Source: Azophilus sp965221755 (GTDB lineage Bacteria > Pseudomonadota > Gammaproteobacteria > Pseudomonadales > Azotimanducaceae). Taken from it: a DNA stretch of 64,000 nt. Each line of letters begins with the position of its first letter. Within the stretch, counting starts at the first letter, position 1. The position numbers were made by a program, and so were the translations under genes. The notes under the pieces were generated by a model, which saw nothing but the letters and a program-made list of their open reading frames with translations, did not search any database and was not told the origin of the DNA. Below are positions 8,822 to 16,369 of this stretch, piece by piece. The stretch spans positions 2,976,001 through 3,040,000 of the forward strand of contig OZ244921.1 in the NCBI GenBank assembly GCA_965221755.1. The letters run 5' to 3'.

Positions 8822-8895
8822 GATGCTGGCGACGCAACCCCTCGACTCGCAGACCCGGTCACCAGACTCGCATGCAACCCAACCCAAGTCGAGGC

Positions 8896-9000
8896 GCGCC
8901 CGCGGAGCGGGCGCGTTGGAGTTTCGCTTGCCGCGAAACGCCGCTGCCGTTGCCCGGGCCAGGTTCCGATGTGTTTCTTAAGCCCGCGCAGGCGGGACGC
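8896..9000 (-). repeat. dispersed repeat, copy B (reverse)
   Basis: A reverse-oriented copy. It contains the GCGCCCGC/GCGGGCGC hairpin, the GGAGTTTCGC/GCGAAACGCC pair, CCGTTGCCCGGGCCAGGTTCC, and GAAACACATCGGAACC on the opposite strand. It lies between the divergent DMT and Nudix genes. Confidence 0.7.
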
Positions 9001-9078
9001 CGGGGGAGCGATTGCGAAGGCGATGCCGTCCGAGGTTCAGCGTGGCTTCAACGGCGCCATTGCGCGTATGCTGCGCCG

Positions 9079-9708
9079 ATGCTCTGCGACGACGAACTTA
9101 AAGCCGGCATCACCGCCAACTTGGAGGCCTTTGACGTCATCGAAAACAAGGTGGACGACGCCCATCACGCGGCGGTCGCCATCACCGTGACCGACGCCGC
9201 CCACGGCGCGGACCTTCCGGGTCTGGAAAACTCCGCAGCCCGGCGCCCGACGACGCTGCGCAACCATCCGGGCCAGTGGGCCTTTCCGGGCGGACGGCTG
9301 GACGCCGGGGAGGCGCCCGCGCAAACGGCGTTGCGTGAGTTGCGCGAGGAAGTGGGCATTCACTTGGATCAAGGGCAGGTAATCGGCGCCTTGGACGATT
9401 TCGTCACCCGCTCCGGATTCGTCATGAGTCCGGTGGTCGTTTGGGGCGGGCCGGGCCTTGAAACCCAACACAACCCCGCCGAAGTGGCTTCCGTGCATCG
9501 CATCCCGCTGACTGAGTTCATGCGCGAGGATGCGCCGCTGCTCGATTGGGTCGCCAGCAGCGAGCACCCCGTGCTGCGCATGCCCGTCGGTGACGACTGG
9601 ATCGCCGCCCCGACCGCCGCTCTGATCTACCAGTTCCGTGAAGTGTGCCTGCTGGGTCTCCCCACCCGAGTCGCCCACTACGAACAGCCGGCATTCGCTT
9701 GGCGCTGA
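9079..9708 (+). CDS. Nudix hydrolase, CoA pyrophosphatase-like
   Basis: A 209-residue Nudix hydrolase. The Nudix box is complete: GRLDAGEAPAQTALRELREEVGI, matching GX5EX7REUXEEXGU, at about residues 75-97. Upstream is the NudL/CoA-pyrophosphatase style context, LRNHPGQWAFPGG, where strands read H-x-G-Q-x-x-F-P-G-G. Known relatives cleave CoA or its thioesters to phosphopantetheine and 3',5'-ADP, which would fit the acyl-CoA-rich neighbourhood. The start is the ATG at 9079; no clear Shine-Dalgarno is visible. Confidence 0.8.
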   Translation: MLCDDELKAGITANLEAFDVIENKVDDAHHAAVAITVTDAAHGADLPGLENSAARRPTTLRNHPGQWAFPGGRLDAGEAPAQTALRELREEVGIHLDQGQVIGALDDFVTRSGFVMSPVVVWGGPGLETQHNPAEVASVHRIPLTEFMREDAPLLDWVASSEHPVLRMPVGDDWIAAPTAALIYQFREVCLLGLPTRVAHYEQPAFAWR

Positions 9709-9756
9709 GGGGAGGCGGTCGGCGCGCGCTGCGTCGGCGAAGCGGAACCCGTGCCT

Positions 9757-9837
9757 GCGCGCGGTCTAAAGAAACATGTCGGAACCTGACCCGGGCAACG
9801 GCAGCGAAACTCCATCCGCGATCCTCAGGTCGCGCAG
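9757..9837 (+). repeat. dispersed repeat, copy C
   Basis: A shortened copy: AAGAAACATGTCGGAACC, then GACCCGGGCAACGGCAGCGAAACTCC and the CGCGATCCTCAGGTCGCG hairpin. It lies 49 bp after the Nudix stop. The following 226 bp up to the gene at 10064 hold no other feature I can support. Confidence 0.65.
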
Positions 9838-10063
9838 TCATAAACACATCAATGCGTTAGAATCGCTGACCAAGATTGCAGTTAACAACTTCGTGTCCGC
9901 CGCAGGATTTCGAGCGGCGGCCGTCCCGCTGGGCCAGCCGAAGCATTGCAATGGGCGCTTTCGGTTGCCTTGACGGCTGCGCTGGCTGACAGGGTTCAGG
10001 CGCCGCTTTTGCGCTTGTGCCTGTGCGGACCAACTTTAAGTCTTGAATCGGAGCGTTTGAGCT

Positions 10064-11137
10064 ATGGACGAAACGGTCGATCCGGTGCTTGCCAAGTATT
10101 GGGCGGGGCTCGGTGCGCTGGAGCGGATGGTGGAGACGGGAGCTGCACTGACCACCGAAGAGCTTTCCGCCATTCTTGGCACCAAGAACGTGCGAGGGGT
10201 TGGCGCGGCGCTCTCATCCACCCGTTTCACGCTCCGGCAGTCCGGCATCCGATTCGATGAGGCCGTGACCAAGCGATCCGTGCGTGGGCGCACGCTCTGG
10301 AGCCCGGGGCCGCGCATCCGCCAAGCCCTTCACGTTTTGGAGCAGGCCCGTTACCAGTTCGCGCTTAAGGGCACGAAATACGACGTGACCTTGACGGATG
10401 CCGAGCCCGGCTGCGCCGCTGCGGTGCTGGTTCTTCGCACCCTGGCTTCGAGGTCGAAGACCTTCCGAATCGACGGCGGGCTTGAGGAGCTGGACGCCAT
10501 CCTCGAAGAGGATTGGAGCGATGTCGAGGACTTTGGCCGCGAGACTCTGGGGGAGGTGTTCATTGAGCGAATCGAGGCCGGTGCGGATGGGGTTGAGCAC
10601 GCAATTCCCGACGGCTGCGGGGAGAACGGCATCTGGGTGAGGGGCGCTCACGACTACGCCGAAACCCGGGTCTCCGGGTCGTTGGGGAGCGGCCGCTCGC
10701 CGATGACCGCCAGGCTCTGCCGCGCCGCGTGGATTGAACGCCGAGTCTTGCTGGGGGATGCGGAGCGCCAGGTCAAGAAGGTGAATGCGGATGCCCGCTG
10801 GCGGTTTTTGGATCAGGTCGGGCAGTCTTGGCGGACTGTGGAGCCCGGCAAGCGGTTCCAGTACGTGCAGGGAATCGGCGCTTGGAAAAGCGATTTTCCG
10901 GACCAGCCGCCGCCCTTGCGGATGCGGCTGCGCTGCTGGTGCGAGGTCGTCATCGAAACCGGCCAAGGCCGGCCTGTGGTGCTGCGTGAGGAAGGCTTGC
11001 GCAATGACCGGGAGCGCACCGCAAGTCGCGCCATCGCGCGCTGGCGTCAGGCCAATGCGTCGAGCGCCAGTCCATCGGTGCGGGTGCTCGACGTCCGCAT
11101 CGCCAAGCGGCAGCCCCGACCCGGTCGGGTTGGGTAG
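10064..11137 (+). CDS. hypothetical protein (357 aa), possible N-terminal winged helix
   Basis: An unrecognised 357-residue protein. The first ~60 residues (LTTEELSAILGTKNVRGVGAAL) look like a helix-turn-helix or wHTH start. The middle is mixed alpha/beta with an acidic patch (EELDAILEEDWSDVEDFGRE). The C-terminal third is Trp/Arg-rich (CWCEVVIETGQGRPVVLREEGLRNDRERTASRAIARWRQ). It has no signal or membrane segment. It stands alone, downstream of a dispersed repeat and directly upstream of an IS5-family transposase remnant, so it may be acquired accessory DNA. Function unknown. Confidence 0.7.
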   Translation: MDETVDPVLAKYWAGLGALERMVETGAALTTEELSAILGTKNVRGVGAALSSTRFTLRQSGIRFDEAVTKRSVRGRTLWSPGPRIRQALHVLEQARYQFALKGTKYDVTLTDAEPGCAAAVLVLRTLASRSKTFRIDGGLEELDAILEEDWSDVEDFGRETLGEVFIERIEAGADGVEHAIPDGCGENGIWVRGAHDYAETRVSGSLGSGRSPMTARLCRAAWIERRVLLGDAERQVKKVNADARWRFLDQVGQSWRTVEPGKRFQYVQGIGAWKSDFPDQPPPLRMRLRCWCEVVIETGQGRPVVLREEGLRNDRERTASRAIARWRQANASSASPSVRVLDVRIAKRQPRPGRVG

Positions 11138-11159
11138 CGGCGTTGCGCTGCGATCGCTG

Positions 11160-11319
11160 AAATCACCGAAGCGCAGTTCGAGCGGATCGCCCCGTTGCTT
11201 GCCAAGCAGCGGGGCAACGTCAGCGCCGAACCTGCAGGCGCTCAACGCGATCCCCCACGCACGGCTGCCAGTGGCGCCTGCCCAAGCGGCTCGGCAACGG
11301 GTTCGGCGCATGGAACGGG
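11160..11319 (+). pseudogene. IS5-family transposase remnant (N-terminal domain)
   Basis: Decayed start of an IS5-family (DUF4096-type) transposase. One frame reads EITEAQFERIAPLLAKQRGNVS and, after a frame change, LQALNAI. A further frame change gives HGCQWRLPKRLGNGFGAWNG, the classic segment of these proteins. Everything after this is gone, and no terminal repeats were found. At least two frameshifts plus truncation make it non-functional. Confidence 0.75.
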
Positions 11320-11338
11320 AACCTTCGGGTTCCCGTTT
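11314..11338 (+). terminator. rho-independent terminator-like hairpin
   Basis: A 10-bp perfect stem (AACGGGAACC / GGTTCCCGTT) with a stable UUCG-type tetraloop, followed by TTT. It lies after the gene at 10064-11137 and inside the transposase remnant. Confidence 0.6.
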
Positions 11339-11481
11339 GCATTTGCTCGACTCGAAATTGACGCCATTTCCCATCGAACTTGCGGCTAAGAGCCAGGGAA
11401 ATTCAAACTGAGCCGCTGCCGGCCGCTGGCCTTGCCGGCCAGTCCCCGGCCCGCAGGCGTCGCCGGCAGCCTGTGCCGGAA

Positions 11482-12672
11482 TCAGGAGGCGGTCTCCATG
11501 CGCCATAGCGAAGAGCGGACCCCGATCATCAAGATCACGGCCAGCATGCCCGCAGCGCTGATGCCCAGTGCGGCTTGGGCGCCCATCTCATCGACCAGAT
11601 AGCCGCTGCCCAAGGCGCCCAAGGGGCCTGCGCCCATGAAGGAGAAGGAGTGGAATCCCATCACCCGGCCCTGCAGTCCTTCCGGGGCCTGCTCCTGCAT
11701 GATGGTGCGCGCCATGGTCATGACGACGCCGCCGCAAGCGCCCCAAACGAACACCATGACCAGAAAGGCGGCGAAGCCCGGCGCCAAGGCCACGGCGCCG
11801 AGCACGATGGCGCCCACCAACTGGGCCACAATCAAGGCGCGGCCCTGACGGGCCACGTCGCCCCGGCGCAGCAGCACGAAGATCGCCAGCACCAGGCCGA
11901 TGGAATTGCAGGCGTTCATCAGGCCGAGGTCGCTTGCGGAGCCGTTGAACGCCTCGCGCACGAGCAGCGGCAGGGTGACGATGTAGGAGCCCATGAAGAA
12001 CAGCGCCATGGCCACGTTCTGCAAGGCCACCATGCGCAACTGCCGATGCCGCAGCACGGTTGCGGCGCCTTCAATGACCGACGCCATCAGGGTGGTGCGG
12101 GACTCGGGTTGAGGCGCGCGCCGGGTTTGGGCGATGTTGAGAAAGCCGGCCACGCCCGCAGCGAGAATCAGCACCTGAATGCCCAGTATGAGCGCCGGCC
12201 CCGCCGCGTCCGCCCTGGAGGCGATCAGGAAGCCGAGAATCGAGGTGCCGAACTGGGCGATGCCGGCCAGCATGACGGTGCGCTGTATGCGGCCGTCGGC
12301 AACGTGGTTGAGCAAACCGTCACGGGCGGGGGTCACGAACGCCTGGGCGCAGCCCATCACCACGGCGTAAGCCAGCAGGCCCGCGAACGTGAGCCGGTCG
12401 GTGAGCACCAAGGCCAGCAGCCAAAGGGGGGCGAGCGTGGCCGCGGCTTGGGCGAGCGCCGCCACGCGCCGCCCGCCGTAGCGGTCGGCCACGCTGCCGC
12501 CCGCCAGCATGAGCAGCGTGCCCGGCAGCAGCAGCGTCATCTGCGCGATCCCCACCCGATCCGGCGACTCGCGCAGCACCATGGTCACCAGCCAGGCGAA
12601 CATGACCCCCTGAATGCCCACCGACAGGAACCAACTGCCGGTGCCGAGCAGGTAGTAATGCAGGGGCCTCAT
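11482..12672 (-). CDS. MFS transporter, EntS/MFS_3-like
   Basis: A 396-residue major facilitator protein with about 12 hydrophobic segments. The cytoplasmic loop 2-3 signature is GGSVADRYGGRRVAAL, and the central loop lies around residues 185-205. The sequence style (LLPGTLLMLAGGSVADR, FLVMVFVWGACGGVVMTMARTIMQEQAPEGLQGRVMGF) matches the EntS/MFS_3 exporter group, members of which export siderophores or drugs. It is 43 bp downstream of the LpxL-like acyltransferase on the same strand and is probably cotranscribed. Substrate unknown. Confidence 0.82.
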   Translation of the reverse strand: MRPLHYYLLGTGSWFLSVGIQGVMFAWLVTMVLRESPDRVGIAQMTLLLPGTLLMLAGGSVADRYGGRRVAALAQAAATLAPLWLLALVLTDRLTFAGLLAYAVVMGCAQAFVTPARDGLLNHVADGRIQRTVMLAGIAQFGTSILGFLIASRADAAGPALILGIQVLILAAGVAGFLNIAQTRRAPQPESRTTLMASVIEGAATVLRHRQLRMVALQNVAMALFFMGSYIVTLPLLVREAFNGSASDLGLMNACNSIGLVLAIFVLLRRGDVARQGRALIVAQLVGAIVLGAVALAPGFAAFLVMVFVWGACGGVVMTMARTIMQEQAPEGLQGRVMGFHSFSFMGAGPLGALGSGYLVDEMGAQAALGISAAGMLAVILMIGVRSSLWRMETAS

Positions 12673-12715
12673 GGACCGTGCGGCATCGGTTCAGGCAAAA
12701 CGCGGCGGAGCGGCC

Positions 12716-13636
12716 TCACGGATCGTAGGGCCTCGCCTCGCCCGATGGCCGAGTCTTGAACCGCCGGTGCAGCCATAGGTACTGTTCCGGGGCGCGGCGC
12801 ACGGCCTCTTCGATGGCCTGATTGACGGCGACGGCGTCGCGCTGCGCATCGCCGCTGGGGAAGTTCGGGAGCGACGGCTCGAAGCGGATGGTCCAGCTGC
12901 GCGCCGCCGGGTCGCGGTGCTGGCTCATCATCAGCACCGGCGAGCCGTTGTGGCGGGCGAGTTGGGCGGTGGCGGTGATGGTTGCGGCCGAGACGCCGAA
13001 AAAAGGCGCGAACACCGAGTGCTTGGGGCCGTAGTCCTGGTCGGCGGCATACCAAATGGCGTGGCCCGCCTTGAGGGCCCGCAAGGCGGGGCGCAGCGCC
13101 TTGCGTTCCAGGACGCCAGCGAAGTAGTGGCTGCGCCCGCGCACCTGCAGCCACTCCCAAACCGGGTTGCGGTTTTTGCGGTACATGACGGCCACCGGCC
13201 CCAGGCTGGCCAGCGGAGCGGCGATGATGTCCATGACCGCAAAGTGGGCGCCGAGCAGCAGCAAGCCCCGCCCCTTGCCCAAGGCGGCTCGGAAGTGCTC
13301 AACCCCTTCGAGGCGGACCTGGTGCCGCCGGCCGCGCCGTGGATTGAGCCAAGCCACGCAAAGCTCCAAAACGCCCAGCGCCACGGCCTCGAACACGCGT
13401 CGCGCCATCGCTTGCCGCTCGGCCGGGCCGAGTTCGGGAAAGCACAGGCGCAGGTTGGTCTCGGTGATTCGGCGGCGGGCGCCCCCAAGGCGGAAAGCCA
13501 AGCCCCCGAGCGGCTTGCTCAAGGGAAAGAGCGCCGCCCAGGGCAGCCGGGCGATGAGCCAGCCCAGCCCTGCAAGGCACCAAGTGGGCCACGTCCGCGG
13601 CGCGGCGATGGGAACGGGCGGTGAGCGATTCGACAT
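12716..13636 (-). CDS. LpxL/HtrB-family lysophospholipid acyltransferase
   Basis: A 306-residue lipid A biosynthesis acyltransferase-family protein. The HX4D catalytic motif is at 131-136 (GAHFAVMD), an N-terminal hydrophobic anchor follows MSNRSPP (residues ~17-45), and later blocks MYRKNRNPVWEWLQ and DQDYGPKHSVFAPFFG are typical of LpxL/LpxM. It transfers an acyl chain to lipid A precursors or a related lipid at the inner membrane. The start ATG at 13636 is chosen because the family similarity begins just after it; a longer frame extends upstream. The downstream partner is an MFS exporter. Confidence 0.87.
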   Translation of the reverse strand: MSNRSPPVPIAAPRTWPTWCLAGLGWLIARLPWAALFPLSKPLGGLAFRLGGARRRITETNLRLCFPELGPAERQAMARRVFEAVALGVLELCVAWLNPRRGRRHQVRLEGVEHFRAALGKGRGLLLLGAHFAVMDIIAAPLASLGPVAVMYRKNRNPVWEWLQVRGRSHYFAGVLERKALRPALRALKAGHAIWYAADQDYGPKHSVFAPFFGVSAATITATAQLARHNGSPVLMMSQHRDPAARSWTIRFEPSLPNFPSGDAQRDAVAVNQAIEEAVRRAPEQYLWLHRRFKTRPSGEARPYDP

Positions 13637-13854
13637 CGAGTGCTGGGGCCATTGGCCATTGGGGACGGCTGAGTTTAACCCGGTTGCCCCGGCGGCACTC
13701 TTGCGCAGGGGCGCAGCCATTGGCCCAACGCTGCCATCGTCGGGACCTTGCAACCTGAAGGCTTGCTGGAGGTTTGGGCCTCGGCATTGCGCTGGGCATG
13801 TCCTGCCTGCATCTTGTGCGTCCGAATTTCAACAACCTCGCAAAGGAGAAACCC

Positions 13855-14040
13855 ATGCGTACTCTTGATGACACTGAAATGCAACTGGTTGGCGGTGCTT
13901 TCCGCTGGTCTCTAAGCACTGCTACGATCGCCGAGCAGCTGTCCAAACCTCATAAGCACGGATGGCCCCACCCCGGGAGGGTGCCTAACCATCCGTTCCC
14001 GATGTATCCTGAAGAGGAATCCGCCTTGGCGTGGGGCTGA
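13855..14040 (+). CDS. small double-glycine-leader peptide (bacteriocin-like)
   Basis: A 61-codon gene with an excellent ribosome-binding site (AAAGGAGAAACCC before ATG) and a hairpin terminator right after it. Residues 1-14 (MRTLDDTEMQLVGG) match the double-glycine leader of class II bacteriocins and related secreted peptides: charged/polar start, hydrophobic spacing at L4, M9 and V12, and Gly13-Gly14. Cleavage after Gly14 would release a 47-residue product rich in His, Pro and Trp (KPHKHGWPHPGRVPNHPFP). No C39 peptidase/ABC exporter or immunity gene is seen nearby; the divergent neighbours are LpxL-like and MFS genes. The role (bacteriocin, signal or metal-binding peptide) is inference. Confidence 0.65.
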   Translation: MRTLDDTEMQLVGGAFRWSLSTATIAEQLSKPHKHGWPHPGRVPNHPFPMYPEEESALAWG

Positions 14041-14050
14041 AATGAGCCTT

Positions 14051-14075
14051 GCGGGCCCCATCAGGGGCCCGCTTT
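14051..14075 (+). terminator. terminator of the small peptide gene
   Basis: A 9-bp perfect stem GCGGGCCCC / GGGGCCCGC with loop ATCA, followed by TTT, ten bases after the stop at 14040. Confidence 0.75.
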
Positions 14076-14169
14076 CCCGCTAAGCTGGGGTTGGTTGGGG
14101 TACAATCCCGCCATCATGCCGTTTCAGGCTTCCGTGTCCGACCTGAGCATCCTCTCCTGCCCGCGCCAC

Positions 14170-14601
14170 ATGCGCCATTGGGCTCTGCCGTGCTGCTTGC
14201 CGTTAACGGCGTGCGGCCAGCCGCCAAGGACCCATTCCGCCGCCGCCTTCTTCGAGACCACGACCTACCGCCTGCCCGGCGGCTACGCGTCGTCGGCGGA
14301 CGGCCAACGGCTGCTGATTGGCGCCGACACCCTGGGCGCGCTCAACGCCCATGCGCTGCTCCTGTCCGGCGTGCCGGCCACGGCGCTGTCCGCCTCAGCG
14401 GACAACGTCCATCGCCCGTTGTCCTGGTTTCCAAGCGACGACCGCGTGCTTTGCGCCGCCGACAACCAAGGGGATGAACTCGACCACGTCCATGTCCTCG
14501 CACCTAAGGGGCAGACCCTCGACCTGACGCCCGGCGAAGGCGTAAAGGCCCTAGCCGCCTCGGAAGCCTTTGTTGGGTTCTTGGGCAAGCACTTGCAATA
14601 G
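14170..14601 (+). pseudogene. S9 (prolyl oligopeptidase-like) lipoprotein, internally deleted
   Basis: The first ~125 residues look like the start of an S9-family peptidase lipoprotein: a lipobox (CLPLTACG), then AFFETTTYRLPGGYASSADGQRLLIG and WFPSDDRVLCAADNQGDELDHVHV, the first beta-propeller blades. After LDLTPGEGVK the sequence jumps to LAASEAFVGFLGKHLQ, which matches the extreme C-terminus of S9 enzymes (normally after the catalytic His). The catalytic Ser-Asp-His domain and most of the propeller are missing, so some 500 residues were lost by an in-frame internal deletion. It may still make a 143-residue lipoprotein but cannot be a peptidase. Confidence 0.7.
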
Positions 14602-14609
14602 GCCTGCGA

Positions 14610-15509
14610 TTGAGCGGCCAACGTGTGTCGGAAGGGGACTGGGTGGTGCTGCGGTCGGCGCTTGACCGCCGCATCGTCACCGAAGCGGCGCTGGTGCTGG
14701 CCGCCATGGAGATTCCCCACCGCACCCAATGGCGCGATCACGTCTGGACGCTCCTGATTCCGGCCCATGCGGCGCCGCGGGCGGAGGCTGAGCTGCGCGC
14801 CTTTGAGGCCGAGAACCGGCGCCCCGAAAGCCGCGCGCCCATGCTGCACACCTTCGATCGGGGTTGGACCGGCGCCCTGGTCTTCCTCACCGTCATCTGG
14901 CTGCTGCCCAATTTGGAGGACTGGGGCGCCTTCGGCTGGGATTGGCGGGAGTCCGGGATGATGAACGCGGGGCTCGTTCAGGGCGGCCAGTGGTGGCGGA
15001 CGTTCACGGCCTTGACGCTGCATGCGGACCTTGGCCACATCGTCGGCAACTCGGCTTTCGGCGCGTTGTTCGGGGTCTTTGCCGGCCGTTACCTCGGCTC
15101 CGGGTTCGGCTGGCTGCTGATTCTGCTCGGCGGCGCGGCGGGCAATCTGGCCAATGCCTTCATTCAGCCCGCCGCCTTTCTCTCGCTGGGCGCCTCCACC
15201 GCCAACTTTGCGGCGCTTGGGTTGACCGGCGCCTTCATGTGGCGGCGCAGCCGGGTCGAGGCGCGCAGCTGGAAGCGCAACTTCGCACCCCTTTTCGCAG
15301 CCGTGGCGCTGCTGGCCTACACGGGCGTGGGCGGCGAGCGCACCGACGTGCTCGCGCACTTCACGGGCTTTGCCGCCGGGGTCGCCGCGGGCTTGGGGGC
15401 CGCCGCCTTCGACATCCGGCGGCTTGGCAAGAGCGGCCAGGCCATTGCCGGTGGCTTGGCCTTGGCGCTGCTGGCCTATGCTTGGCTGCGCGCGGGGACG
15501 GCGGCGTGA
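14610..15509 (+). CDS. rhomboid-family intramembrane serine protease
   Basis: A 299-residue membrane protein. After an ~85-residue cytosolic domain there are six to seven helices with the rhomboid active site: HADLGHIVGN (His143, Asn147), GAS at 194-196 (catalytic Ser196 in LSLGASTANF) and His250 in AHFTGFAAG. The motif is GASTA rather than the usual GASGA/GxSx form but keeps Ser. It would cleave transmembrane substrates. The start at 14610 is a TTG; a GTG at 14625 is an alternative. Its stop overlaps a possible GTG start of the next gene, so the two may be coupled. Confidence 0.85.
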   Translation: MSGQRVSEGDWVVLRSALDRRIVTEAALVLAAMEIPHRTQWRDHVWTLLIPAHAAPRAEAELRAFEAENRRPESRAPMLHTFDRGWTGALVFLTVIWLLPNLEDWGAFGWDWRESGMMNAGLVQGGQWWRTFTALTLHADLGHIVGNSAFGALFGVFAGRYLGSGFGWLLILLGGAAGNLANAFIQPAAFLSLGASTANFAALGLTGAFMWRRSRVEARSWKRNFAPLFAAVALLAYTGVGGERTDVLAHFTGFAAGVAAGLGAAAFDIRRLGKSGQAIAGGLALALLAYAWLRAGTAA

Positions 15510-15625
15510 ACCGGCCGTTCCAGCCCAGCAGCCCCTGCCCCCGGAGTTCACGGCCAAGTCCGCATCCGCCGCCCCCTTTGGAGCGTTCGTCGGCAAATAC
15601 GGCTCGATGCTCTCTTCAATCGCCG

Positions 15626-16306
15626 GTGCGACAGGGGCGGGGGGCCGAATTTTCGCTTTCGCGACTGCCTGCGGCGCCGGCCGCCAGGCGTTTCATTGGC
15701 GCCGTTCTGGCCGCTGCGCTCGTGGCGGCGCCGCAATGGGCGCAGGCGCACGGCGGCGTGGTGGCGGAGGAGGACGTCTGCCTGCTGCGCATGGGCTTCC
15801 TGCAGGCCCACTTCACCCTGCACCTGCCGGACAGCCGCGGTGCTGCGGAGTTCTGCGAGGAGGTGCCGGACGTGGGGCCGACCCTGTTCGTGATCGAATA
15901 CCTGCATGAGATGATGAAGGAGATGCCGTTGTCGTTTCGCGTGATCACCGACGACCAAGGCTTCGGCATCTTCGCCAACTGGGACGATGTGCGGTCCATT
16001 GGCGACTTGGAGGCGCAAACGGTGTTCCACCGCCCCTTGGTGGCGGAGCCCACCGGGATTGTGGCCCTGCGCCATGATTTCGCCGAGGCGGGCGGCTACA
16101 TCGGCATTGTCGAGGCGGAGAATCCCGCCAACGGCAAGGCCTACAACGCCGTGTTCTACTTCGAAGTCGGCAACGCCGGCTACGGCCTGATCCCGCTGTT
16201 CGTCGGCCTCATCGCCGCCGCCCAAATCGGCTTCTGGCTCAGCACCGGCGCCTTGCAGCGCTTCCTGCGGCGGGTGCGCCGGCGGCCAGCGCCCTTGCCT
16301 GGTTAA
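15626..16306 (+). CDS. hypothetical periplasmic protein with C-terminal membrane anchor
   Basis: An unrecognised protein. A signal peptide (ARRFIGAVLAAALVAAPQWAQA, cut before HGGVV) is followed by a ~145-residue periplasmic domain (EDVCLLRMGFLQAHFTLHLPDS ... EFCEEVPDVGPTLFVIEYLHE) with two Cys that could pair. One C-terminal helix (LIPLFVGLIAAAQIGFWLST) and an Arg-rich tail follow. The mature start HGGVV and internal His suggest possible metal contact, which is inference. The start is uncertain: GTG 15626 places the signal peptide properly, while GTG 15506 overlaps the rhomboid stop but adds a Pro/Ser-rich lead. Confidence 0.65.
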   Translation: MRQGRGAEFSLSRLPAAPAARRFIGAVLAAALVAAPQWAQAHGGVVAEEDVCLLRMGFLQAHFTLHLPDSRGAAEFCEEVPDVGPTLFVIEYLHEMMKEMPLSFRVITDDQGFGIFANWDDVRSIGDLEAQTVFHRPLVAEPTGIVALRHDFAEAGGYIGIVEAENPANGKAYNAVFYFEVGNAGYGLIPLFVGLIAAAQIGFWLSTGALQRFLRRVRRRPAPLPG

Positions 16307-16369
16307 AGCCTCGGTGGCCGAGCGGCGGCGCCGAGGCGGGCAAGCGCCGCCGTGCGCAGGCTCGCCCAA

